Shown here in pieces: positions 1-5,539 of a stretch of DNA of 6,375 nucleotides. The DNA is from DASUFH01 sp036274645 (GTDB lineage: Bacteria > Acidobacteriota > Terriglobia > 20CM-2-55-15): NCBI GenBank assembly GCA_036274645.1, contig DASUFH010000141.1:1-6375 (forward strand), in the 5' to 3' direction. Positions within the stretch are counted from its first letter, which is position 1, and each line of letters begins with the position of its first letter. The translations under genes were made by a program, and so were the position numbers. A model generated the notes under the pieces. It saw only the letters and a list, made by a program, of their open reading frames with translations. It was not told where the DNA came from and searched no databases.

Positions 1-2
1 CC

Positions 3-80
3 TTGAAGGCCGGCGATGAAGTCGCTGTCGGTGGCTTGCTATCGAAAAGGTCCCCGTCTGCTTGTAGGGGCGGTCTATGA
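3..80 (+). CDS. Possible 3' end of a gene cut by the window edge (unidentified)
   Basis: This frame is open from the window edge to a TGA at 78-80 and begins LKAGDEVAVGGLLSKR. The LKAGDEVAVGG stretch resembles the C-terminal end of periplasmic adaptor proteins of efflux pumps, where a similar 'GLKAGDxVVV' segment is common, but only about 25 residues are visible. The last seven codons and the stop lie inside the left arm of the palindrome at 58-165, so the repeat may have replaced the original C-terminus. A gene ending here would be convergent with the binding-protein gene that ends at 190. The alternative is non-coding spacer. The call rests on a short, plausible residue string only. Confidence 0.25.
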   Translation: MKAGDEVAVGGLLSKRSPSACRGGL

Positions 81-165
81 CCGCCCGGCGTTCGGAATGG
101 AACCCCTTGTTTTCAGAAGAATTCACTCCGAAAACTGGGCGGTCATAGACTGCCCCTACAAGCAG
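58..165. repeat. Large imperfect palindrome (REP/MITE-like intergenic element)
   Basis: The arms at 58-86 and 137-165 are 29 nt long and are reverse complements at 28 of 29 positions; the single mismatch would be a G-U pair in RNA. The 50-nt centre contains a further 6-bp stem (TTCGGA at 91-96 with TCCGAA at 127-132). Each arm is itself nearly self-complementary around GGGCGGTC and GACCGCCC. It lies just past the stop of the minus-strand binding-protein gene, the usual place for extragenic palindromes of the REP or MITE kind. No transposase gene is present. It could also act as a transcription terminator or an mRNA 3'-end stabiliser for that gene. Confidence 0.8.
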
Positions 166-176
166 TTACAAGCAGT
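157..176. repeat. Two tandem copies of a 10-mer at the palindrome edge
   Basis: The 10-mer TACAAGCAGT occurs at 157-166 and again immediately at 167-176. The first copy overlaps the end of the right palindrome arm. This looks like a small duplication or replication slippage at the boundary of the element, or a target-site-type scar. Confidence 0.6.
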
Positions 177-189
177 CGGGGGACACACC

Positions 190-1308
190 CTACAACAAGC
201 CTTGAACGCACTCTTTCGGGTCGATCACGCCGAGATTCTTCACGACCTCGAACCTGCCGTCTTTCGCCTGGCCGATGTACATGTTCATGCGAACGTGATG
301 TTGACCGGGAACCATCTCCGCCGGTCCGCCCGGCGCCTGCGCAATCTTCGCGTGATCCAGCGCCCGGATGACGGCAGCCTGATCGAGCGATCCCGCCTCT
401 TTCACCGCCGCCTCCCAGAGCTTCAACCCGCGATACATACCGGTCGCCGCGCTGCCCGCCGTAAACCTGGAACTGCCCGGATACAGCCTGTCGTACTGGC
501 TTAAAAGTTCCCGGCTGAACGGATCGGCAACAGTCTGGTAATAGTCGAGGCAGCTATACATGCCGTCCACCTGTTCCCGGGGAAAGAGGTTGAGCATGTT
601 TTCCTCGAAATACGTGCAGACCAGCTGGCCGCCGCGCTTCGTGAAACCCGACTTGTGCAACTGGTCCAGAAATGGGACGAGCCCTGGCGGAACAATCGTA
701 TTGAAGACGACATCCGCGCCGCTGGAAGCAATGTTCTCGACGGTGGCGGCGTAGTCGGTGTGATCCATCGGGAAGTATTCCTCGCCCACAATCGCGGCGC
801 CGTGCGCTGTGGCTACCTCACGCAACTTCCTGTTCAGGATGCGCGGCCAGATGTAGTCGGCCGACGGACAATAGAACTTCCGGGCGCCGGCTGTCTCGAT
901 CAGCCAGGGGATCAGCGACTCCACCTGCTGCGCCGGAACCGGGCCGGTACAGAAGATGAGCGGGTGGCATTCCTGCCCTTCGTATTGCTCCGGATAGATG
1001 TAGAGCTTCCCGGCGTCCAACACGGGTCGTTTGATCGCCTGCCGGGTGGAGCTGTAGATGCCTCCGAGTATCACGTCTACCTGATGTTCCTGAACCAGTT
1101 TCCTGGCTTTCGCCTCAGCCACGTTATCGGTGGTCGCGCTGTCTTCCAGGCAAAGCTGGACCGGCCGGCCCAGCAATCCGCCCCTGGCGTTCATGTCGTC
1201 GATCACCATCTTGGCGATGTTCGCGTTGGCAATGCCCATGACCGAGAGGGGACCGGTGATGTCGGTAATCACTCCGATCCTGATGGAAGACGTATTGGAT
1301 GTGCTCAC
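190..1308 (-). CDS. Leaderless urea/amide-type ABC solute-binding protein (UrtA/AmiC/FmdD family)
   Basis: This 372-residue protein has the two-lobe type I periplasmic-binding fold of the branched-chain amino acid/urea/amide family. Visible signatures are IGVITDITGPLSVMG (11-25), the NARGGLLGRPV turn (40-50), the family mark YPEQYEGQE near 105-113, the segment EEYFPMDHTDYAATVENI (176-193) followed by DVVFNT, and APGGPAEMVPGQHH near 325-338. The start is GTG at 1306-1308, led by AAAGGAG seven bases upstream. An in-frame TAA lies five codons before it, so no upstream start can add a signal peptide, and none is present in the protein. Members of this family usually bind urea or short amides for uptake; AmiC is a cytoplasmic amide sensor. 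Here no permease or ATPase gene is adjacent. It lies 33 bp after the NTF2-like gene and is probably co-transcribed with it. The family is secure; the ligand and a sensing role are inference. Confidence 0.93.
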   Translation of the reverse strand: MSTSNTSSIRIGVITDITGPLSVMGIANANIAKMVIDDMNARGGLLGRPVQLCLEDSATTDNVAEAKARKLVQEHQVDVILGGIYSSTRQAIKRPVLDAGKLYIYPEQYEGQECHPLIFCTGPVPAQQVESLIPWLIETAGARKFYCPSADYIWPRILNRKLREVATAHGAAIVGEEYFPMDHTDYAATVENIASSGADVVFNTIVPPGLVPFLDQLHKSGFTKRGGQLVCTYFEENMLNLFPREQVDGMYSCLDYYQTVADPFSRELLSQYDRLYPGSSRFTAGSAATGMYRGLKLWEAAVKEAGSLDQAAVIRALDHAKIAQAPGGPAEMVPGQHHVRMNMYIGQAKDGRFEVVKNLGVIDPKECVQGLL

Positions 1309-1309
1309 T

Positions 1310-1320
1310 GTATTGCTCCT
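1310..1320 (-). promoter_or_regulatory. Ribosome binding site deciding the GTG start of the binding protein
   Basis: Read on the minus strand, AAAGGAG precedes the GTG at 1306-1308 by seven bases (CAATACA). Together with the in-frame TAA just upstream, it fixes the start and confirms that the protein has no leader peptide. Confidence 0.8.
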
Positions 1321-1341
1321 TTATATGTTCGTTGAATGTTC

Positions 1342-1794
1342 TCAAATATGCCGGGACCAGAATTCGTCCCAGCCGTAAAGGTCAAAAAAGTGCTCGCGGG
1401 CTTCGAGGATCAAGCCATCTTCGAAGTCAAAGACCGTGCAACAGCCGACATTCAGGCGATTGCCATTTCGCTCTCCGGTATCGTGATGGATGGCGACCAC
1501 CCTTCCGTCCCTGCTATGCAACAGCTTTCTCAGGTTCATCCGGAACGTCCCCCGAGTCTCCGCTGCATACGTGCGAAATCGCGCAATGACCGCGTCCCGT
1601 CCCAGGGCTTCGCCGGCAGCAGGGCTCCTCCCCGGCGTAAACCAGGAAACATCGGGATGTAGCAGACCGGCCAGGATCTCGACGTTGTTCGCGTTCAGCG
1701 CCGCATAGGCATGAGCCACGAGGCCCACATGGGCGTTTGCTGTGCTCGGCGCCGTGTCTTCGGACCAACTGCTCATTCCTTCTGCCTGCTGCAT
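1342..1794 (-). CDS. NTF2/SnoaL-like small alpha+beta barrel protein
   Basis: This 150-residue product shows the SnoaL/NTF2-like pattern: an N-terminal helix HAYAALNANNVEILAGLLHPDVSWF (28-52), the GEALGRDAVIARF segment (61-73), then strands with RVVAIHHDTGERNG (98-111) and VFDFEDGLILEAREHFFD (121-138). Proteins of this fold include ketosteroid isomerase-like enzymes, polyketide cyclases and small ligand binders; the sequence does not say which. There is no signal peptide, so it is cytoplasmic. The ATG at 1792-1794 has no clear ribosome binding site. A second ATG at 1774-1776 (residue 7) directly follows AGAAGGA, too close for ideal spacing, so the start is open to six residues. Its stop lies 33 bp before the binding-protein start, which suggests one operon. 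The two may share a ligand or pathway (inference). Confidence 0.85.
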   Translation of the reverse strand: MQQAEGMSSWSEDTAPSTANAHVGLVAHAYAALNANNVEILAGLLHPDVSWFTPGRSPAAGEALGRDAVIARFRTYAAETRGTFRMNLRKLLHSRDGRVVAIHHDTGERNGNRLNVGCCTVFDFEDGLILEAREHFFDLYGWDEFWSRHI

Positions 1795-1845
1795 GACTCA
1801 TACTAGTCACCGACAGAACTGGAAACATCGGGAGGATTCCCTATT
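1795..1845. promoter_or_regulatory. Divergent control region with a TGACT-N6-AGTCA dyad
   Basis: These 51 bp separate the two divergent starts and must hold, or sit next to, promoters for both directions. A short dyad, TGACT at 1794-1798 and AGTCA at 1805-1809 with six bases between, lies close to the NTF2-like start. Dyads of this size are typical of dimeric regulators such as LuxR-type proteins, and the divergent gene encodes one. No convincing -35/-10 pair was found on either strand. The operator role is a hypothesis. Confidence 0.35.
1830..1836 (+). promoter_or_regulatory. Ribosome binding site for the TTG-started regulator
   Basis: GGGAGGA at 1830-1836 contains a strong Shine-Dalgarno core, GGAGG at 1831-1835, ten bases before the TTG at 1846-1848. 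It supports the unusual TTG start; no ATG lies near the beginning of the conserved part of this frame. Confidence 0.75.
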
Positions 1846-3396
1846 TTGAGCGCGCCGTCTTTGCGATTGGGCGAATTTGCCGCAACTCTGGCCCTGGCGC
1901 AGGACAACGCCTTCGGCCAGCCACTGGAGTCGCAGTTCCGTTCCTGCCTTCTGGCGACGTGGTTCAGCCACGAAGCCGGCTTCGATTCCGGGCTTTGCCA
2001 CGACGTGTACTGGGTTGCGCTGCTGCGTTACCTGGGCTGTACAGGGCACGCGCACGAGGTGGCGACGTTGTTCGGCGACGAGATCGCCATCCGCGCCCAG
2101 ACGCTGGTCCACGACGCCGCCAATCCGGAGGAAGTGATCCGTGATGTGATCACCTTTGCGACCGCCGGACGCGGGCCCGAAGAGAGTGGACAGATCATCA
2201 AGATGATTCACGAGGGCGCTCACGCGTGGGCCGTGCACAACTTCGCTTCGGGTTGCGAAGTGACGGACATGCTTCTGAACCGGATTGATTTCGGCGCCGG
2301 CGTCCGCGAGGCGCTGCGGTTTACATTCGAGCGATGGAACGGAAATGGTTTTCCCACGCACGCGAAAGGCGAGGCGATCCCCCTGGCCATGCGTCTCGTG
2401 CATCTCACGCACGACATGGAAGCCATTTGCCGCCTGAAGTCCCCGGAAGCAGCGCTCCAGGCGGCCGCCGATCGCCGCGGCCGTACCTACGATCCCGCTC
2501 TCGTCGATATCTTCCTGAAGCACGGCGCGGACTGGTTCCATAAACTGAAACACGCCGAACCATGGAGCGCGGTCCTGGCTCTGGAACCGGAGCCGCGGCG
2601 CGTTCTCGAGGGCGATGAACTGGACAACGCGCTGTTGATCGCCGCAGACTTCATCGACATGAAGTCGCCTTACATGGCGGGTCACAGCCGCAGGTGCGCG
2701 GACCTTTGCCGCGAAGCCGCGCGGGAGTTGAAACTTCCGGAGGACGAAGTCGCCGCAATCTGGAGAGCCGCGCTGATCCATGACTTCGGCACGACAGCCA
2801 TTTCCAATTCGATCTGGGACAAGCCGTCTTCGCTCACCCGGGCTGAGCGCGACCGTGTGGAATTGCACACGATGCTCACCGAACAGATGCTTCGCCGCTC
2901 CGCCGCGCTCGAAGCGCTGAATCGCTTTGCCGCATCGCATCACGAAACCGCCAATGGGCGCGGCTATCACAAGCGCCTGGCCGCGGAAACGTTCGATGCG
3001 AATGCGGGCATTCTGGCGGCAGCCGATATTTACATCGGACTCACGGCCGACCGGGCGGATCGCGCCCGTTTCTCGGATGCGGATGCGGCGACCGAAATCC
3101 GCCGCCTGGCGGCCGAAGGCGCTCTGGACAAGAGAACCGCCAACGCCGTGCTGGTTGCGGCCGGGCACGTTGAGCCCCGGGCACGCCGGGCATCGAATCC
3201 CGGAGGGCTCTCCGAACGGGAGATTGAGGTCCTGCGCCTCGCCGCCAGGGGACTCTCAACGAAAGATATTGCCGATAAGCTCTATATCTCTCCGAAGACC
3301 GCCGACCACCACATACAGCACGTGTACACCAAGATCGGTGTCTCCACTCGCGCCGCGGCGGCCCTGTGGGCGATGCAGAACTCCGTGGTCCGCTAA
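1846..3396 (+). CDS. Tandem HD-GYP-type phosphohydrolase fused to a LuxR-type HTH
   Basis: This 516-residue cytoplasmic regulator has three parts. Residues about 30-195 are a degenerate HD-GYP-like domain: ALLRYLGC (58-65) stands where the catalytic HD motif is expected, yet ERWNGNGFP (162-170) and GEAIPLAMRLVHLTHD (175-190) keep the GYP-side signature. Residues about 255-440 are a second HD-GYP-like domain with H280, LIHDFG (310-315), the NSIWDKPSSLTRAE region (321-334), H341, HHE (365-367) and AADIYIGLTADR (392-403); the usual lysine of HDxGK is T316 and the GYP motif reads GRGYH (371-375). Residues about 453-516 are a clear LuxR/GerE helix-turn-helix (LSEREIEVLRLAARGLS, then SPKTADHHIQHVYTKIGV). 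HD-GYP proteins hydrolyse cyclic di-GMP; whether this one does is uncertain given the changed residues. It may instead sense a nucleotide and control transcription. It is divergent from the NTF2-like/binding-protein pair, a plausible target. No receiver or membrane segment is visible. Confidence 0.92.
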   Translation: MSAPSLRLGEFAATLALAQDNAFGQPLESQFRSCLLATWFSHEAGFDSGLCHDVYWVALLRYLGCTGHAHEVATLFGDEIAIRAQTLVHDAANPEEVIRDVITFATAGRGPEESGQIIKMIHEGAHAWAVHNFASGCEVTDMLLNRIDFGAGVREALRFTFERWNGNGFPTHAKGEAIPLAMRLVHLTHDMEAICRLKSPEAALQAAADRRGRTYDPALVDIFLKHGADWFHKLKHAEPWSAVLALEPEPRRVLEGDELDNALLIAADFIDMKSPYMAGHSRRCADLCREAARELKLPEDEVAAIWRAALIHDFGTTAISNSIWDKPSSLTRAERDRVELHTMLTEQMLRRSAALEALNRFAASHHETANGRGYHKRLAAETFDANAGILAAADIYIGLTADRADRARFSDADAATEIRRLAAEGALDKRTANAVLVAAGHVEPRARRASNPGGLSEREIEVLRLAARGLSTKDIADKLYISPKTADHHIQHVYTKIGVSTRAAAALWAMQNSVVR

Positions 3397-3400
3397 AGAA

Positions 3401-3738
3401 GTGACGGCAGGAATCGGAGCAAAGGTCAGGCAATTCACTCAGCAGAAGAAAACGCTTAAGGATCTCTCCGAAACGACCAAACGGCAGGCTCCTGTCTTGA
3501 AGCCGGAAGTCCTCGACCAGCGGCTTCGCGAACTGAACGGGATGAAGAGAGAATTTGCCGTGACTTTTGACGGAATCAAACCGTGCTGAAACCTGAGATC
3601 CTGGAACAGCTGGAACACAAACGGCAGGAACTGAAGCTGGACCTCTCAATCGTCGTGGCGGACGCCGAGTTCAGCAAGGAGTACCTTCAGGGGGGACTCC
3701 TGGTGTGCGGGGGGCCGTTGACGTTGTGCACTCGATGA
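3401..3738 (+). pseudogene. Truncated, frameshifted paralogue of the secreted helical protein at 4807-5301
   Basis: The region reads as two overlapping frames. Frame A runs from GTG 3401 to TGA 3587-3589 (62 residues) and contains RQFTQQKK, PEVLDQR and MKREFAVTFD. Frame B can start at GTG 3583 and ends at TGA 3736-3738 (51 residues); it contains ILEQLEHKRQELKLDL and ends GGPLTLCTR. Both match consecutive parts of the intact protein: RQFDQQKK, LEVLED, MKREFATTMD, then VLEQLRRERDEMRL and DGATLKCVR. An ungapped hand alignment of frame A with residues 44-92 of the intact copy gives 22 identities in 49. Relative to that copy, about eight codons and the frame are lost at the junction near 3580, and the signal peptide is missing because the frame begins four bases after the regulator stop. 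I read it as a decayed duplicate. The alternative is two short, translationally coupled genes using the GTGCTGA overlap. Confidence 0.65.
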
Positions 3739-3883
3739 TGACGAATCAGAACGGCGGATCCATCGGCGGCGACGATCTGGATGCCCCGACGTTGTCACTG
3801 GCCGAAAGGGTATCGTGCTGGTTTTCAGCGCTGGTTTTCTACTTGCAGTCTTCATCGAACAGTTGCGATATTCTCGTCTCAGA

Positions 3884-4720
3884 ATGCAGCCCAAAACACA
3901 CAGGCGTTGCTGGAATCGACTCGGTTATGGGCTGGCTGCGTGGGGGATCATCCTCGGATTTGGGCTGTGGCCAACCGTCCAGGCCCAGGACAACCTTCCA
4001 CCTGCTCCAGACAAGTATCTGGTCGATTCTGCCAATATCATCCCGCCCGCAAAGGCTGCCCAAATAAACGAGGAACTGGCCGCGTTCGATCGTGACACGT
4101 CCTCGCAGGTCGTCGTCGCCATCTACCCAAGCCTCCCCGCCAACGCCACGATCGAGGACTATGCCAATCGATTGTTTCATCATTGGAAGATCGGCCAGGC
4201 CAGCAAAGATAACGGCGTTCTCCTGCTGATCTTCACCATGGATCGCAAACTCCGGATCGAAGTCGGATATGGCCTGGAAGGCGCGCTGCCGGACGCCCTC
4301 GCCAATCGGATCATCGTGAACGAGATTACGCCCGCGTTCCGCTCCGGAGATTACGCGGGAGGCGTGGAGGCGGGTGTTACCGCCATGATGGCGGCCACGC
4401 GGGGTGAATATCGCAGCGCTGCGCCGGAGAGGTCAAACACGGGCGGGATCAGCGTGCTTCCGATCGCCGCATTTTTCCTCTTCTGGATACTCGTGTTCAC
4501 CGGCCTGTTCTGGCTGGCGCTCCGTGGCGCCCGGCGCCGCCGCGGAAATGGCTCATTCCGCTGGCCGCAGTCCACGACCAACTGGAAATCGAGCGACTCC
4601 GGCAGTGACTGGACCAGCAGCAGCAGCAGTTGGAGCGGCAGCGACAGCAGTTCATCGAGTTCGAGCTTTTCGGGCGGCGGGGGCGACTCCGGTGGTGGAG
4701 GCGCGAGCGGGAGCTGGTAA
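3884..4720 (+). CDS. Secreted, membrane-anchored TPM-domain protein (YgcG-like)
   Basis: From ATG 3884 the product has 278 residues. It opens with a basic stretch (KTHRR) and a hydrophobic core (LGYGLAAWGIILGFGLW) ending in VQA, a likely signal peptidase site after residue 34. Residues 45-174 form a TPM domain: YLVDSANIIP, EELAAFDRDTSSQVVVAI, the WKIG...KDNGVLLLIF block (101-117), RIEVGYGLEGALPD (124-137) and FRSGDYAGGVEAG (152-164). A transmembrane helix follows (ISVLPIAAFFLFWILVFTG, 189-207), then an arginine cluster, a serine-rich tail and the family's GGGGASGSW end. TPM proteins are envelope proteins of mostly unsettled function, sometimes linked to phosphatase activity or to photosystem repair in plants. 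The TPM domain should face the periplasm and the tail the cytoplasm (inference). An in-frame GTG at 3815 behind GAAAGGG would add 23 residues and a second hydrophobic stretch; I prefer 3884 because it gives a standard signal peptide. Confidence 0.9.
   Translation: MQPKTHRRCWNRLGYGLAAWGIILGFGLWPTVQAQDNLPPAPDKYLVDSANIIPPAKAAQINEELAAFDRDTSSQVVVAIYPSLPANATIEDYANRLFHHWKIGQASKDNGVLLLIFTMDRKLRIEVGYGLEGALPDALANRIIVNEITPAFRSGDYAGGVEAGVTAMMAATRGEYRSAAPERSNTGGISVLPIAAFFLFWILVFTGLFWLALRGARRRRGNGSFRWPQSTTNWKSSDSGSDWTSSSSSWSGSDSSSSSSSFSGGGGDSGGGGASGSW
4615..4714 (+). repeat. Low-complexity Ser/Gly codon run in the TPM gene
   Basis: AGC-rich triplets give a serine run (about residues 245-262) that passes into GGC/GGG/GGT-rich triplets for the glycine-rich end. 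Mixed codons (AGC, AGT, TCA, TCG) in part of the run show that it is not a pure recent triplet expansion. Such tails are normal in YgcG-like proteins. Confidence 0.6.
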
Positions 4721-4806
4721 TTCCGCTCAGCTGGCAGCCTGCTGCAACATGCGGGTTCCGCCCTTTACTGTACACTTCGCGCATCCCCCAAAGTGAAACG
4801 ACTTGC

Positions 4807-5301
4807 ATGATCATGAAACGCTGGATTCGATACGGACTGCTGCTGGCGGCAACAGCGCTGACGGCTTCCACTCTGGCCCAGGCGCCCCCATCTGCTGGCG
4901 CGAGTTCCGAACAAGCGGTCCTGGAGCCCGGGCTGATCAGACAATTCGATCAGCAGAAGAAGGATATTGAGGAACTCGCGCGCAAGATCCAGACGATGTT
5001 TCCTCTCCTCAGGCTGGAGGTCCTTGAAGACTGGCAACGCAAAGTGGACAGCATGAAGAGAGAGTTCGCCACGACCATGGACGATGTCGAGAGCAACATC
5101 CGAACTCTCGAAGCAGACAAGCTGCCCACCGATGTTCTGGAACAACTACGGCGCGAACGGGACGAAATGAGGCTGGCGTTCCGTCGAACCCTGGAAGGCG
5201 CAACCATCGATTGGGACAAGCTCATTGAGAAGCCCCTTCAAATCGACGGCGCCACTCTGAAGTGCGTTCGGGCGGGATCGGCTGTTTCATGCGGACTATA
5301 A
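4807..5301 (+). CDS. Small secreted helical-repeat protein of unknown function
   Basis: This product of 164 residues from ATG 4807 (or 162 from ATG 4813) has a clear signal peptide, MKRWIRYGLLLAATALTASTLAQA, with likely cleavage near residue 26. The mature part is strongly helical and charged. It carries an internal repeat: VLEDWQRKVDSMKREFATTM (72-91) aligns with VLEQLRRERDEMRLAFRRTL (110-129), sharing VLE, an R, DxM, F and T; the stretch IRQFDQQKKDIEEL (44-57) may be a looser third unit. Two late cysteines (C153, C162) could pair after export. No ribosome binding site is obvious, so translation may depend on the upstream TPM gene, which ends 86 bp earlier on the same strand. I do not recognise the family. 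Its broken paralogue at 3401-3738 shows that the gene was duplicated around the TPM gene. A periplasmic partner of the TPM protein is a guess from position and shared export. Confidence 0.8.
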   Translation: MIMKRWIRYGLLLAATALTASTLAQAPPSAGASSEQAVLEPGLIRQFDQQKKDIEELARKIQTMFPLLRLEVLEDWQRKVDSMKREFATTMDDVESNIRTLEADKLPTDVLEQLRRERDEMRLAFRRTLEGATIDWDKLIEKPLQIDGATLKCVRAGSAVSCGL

Positions 5302-5348
5302 TCGCGTAGTCACATGAATATCCCCGGATCCTCTTTCCCTGTCCCCCT

Positions 5349-5447
5349 GTCCGATGTGTAATGGACGTGAAGCACTTGCCCACTGACTCAATGACCAGTC
5401 AGCTAATGGGTCATTGGCAGTTTAGCCAGGTCCATTGAACATCGGAC
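5349..5447. repeat. 18-bp inverted repeat pair with 63-nt centre
   Basis: The arms at 5349-5366 (GTCCGATGTGTAATGGAC) and 5430-5447 (GTCCATTGAACATCGGAC) are reverse complements at 16 of 18 positions. The whole unit is 99 bp. This is the architecture of a small non-autonomous palindromic element (MITE or REP pair). No flanking target duplication is evident. Confidence 0.7.
5379..5416. repeat. Nested alternative hairpins inside the inverted repeat
   Basis: CTGACT (5383-5388) can pair with AGTCAG (5397-5402), extended outward by CCCA (5379-5382) with TGGG (5407-5410) across a four-base bulge. Alternatively CAATGACC (5389-5396) pairs exactly with GGTCATTG (5409-5416). The two folds exclude each other because they share bases. 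Confidence 0.55.
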
Positions 5448-5471
5448 AACCGCCAGCGCACATCGGACAAC
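5439..5471. repeat. 12-bp direct repeat, 21-bp period
   Basis: ACATCGGACAAC occurs exactly at 5439-5450 and 5460-5471. The first copy overlaps the right arm of the inverted repeat, and the left arm (5349-5366) carries the same core in reverse (GTCCGATGT), so the core appears three times in about 120 bp. Confidence 0.7.
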
Positions 5472-5472
5472 G

Positions 5473-5499
5473 AGGGGAATCGAAAGGGACGTTTCCCCT
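5473..5499. terminator. Terminator-like hairpin between convergent genes
   Basis: AGGGGAA (5473-5479) pairs with TTCCCCT (5493-5499) around a 13-nt loop. It lies in the gap between the stops at 5301 and 5540. No clear T-run follows on either strand, so a bidirectional intrinsic terminator is only possible; it may equally be part of the neighbouring repeat cluster. Confidence 0.35.
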
Positions 5500-5539
5500 G
5501 ATTCCAATTCATTCTCAGCTTGTGTGGCCGCCAGATCCT

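Larger units (their letters stand above)
5302..5539. other. Convergent intergenic region filled with repeats
   Basis: These 238 bp lie between the ends of two convergent genes. I see no coding frame with support. The region holds an inverted repeat pair, a nested hairpin set, a direct repeat and a terminator-like hairpin, each listed separately. Confidence 0.7.

Noticed and set aside
16..504. Plus-strand frame of 162 codons starting before the palindrome
   Set aside because: It runs through the palindrome and then antisense to the binding protein; there is no domain or start signal.
655..1335. Plus-strand frame of 226 codons opposite the binding-protein gene
   Set aside because: The minus strand has a full family match with ribosome binding site; this frame has no motif and is a shadow.
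1645..1833. 13-nt direct repeat GGAAACATCGGGA at 1645-1657 and 1821-1833
   Set aside because: A single exact match of this length is not far from chance for a window of this size, and one copy is inside a coding region.
1807..3168. Long minus-strand frame of 453 codons opposite the HD-GYP/LuxR gene
   Set aside because: It is the antisense shadow of a GC-rich gene; it is rich in Arg and Gly, has no recognisable domain, and the plus strand carries clear HD-GYP and LuxR motifs.
3843..3874. Possible promoter (TTGCAG with GATATT or TATTCT) before the TPM gene
   Set aside because: Spacing and matches are poor, and the start at 3884 would leave almost no leader.
5439..5471. Start of a CRISPR-like array
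   Set aside because: There are only two 12-bp copies with a 9-bp spacer; units are too short, there are no further copies, and no cas gene is present.
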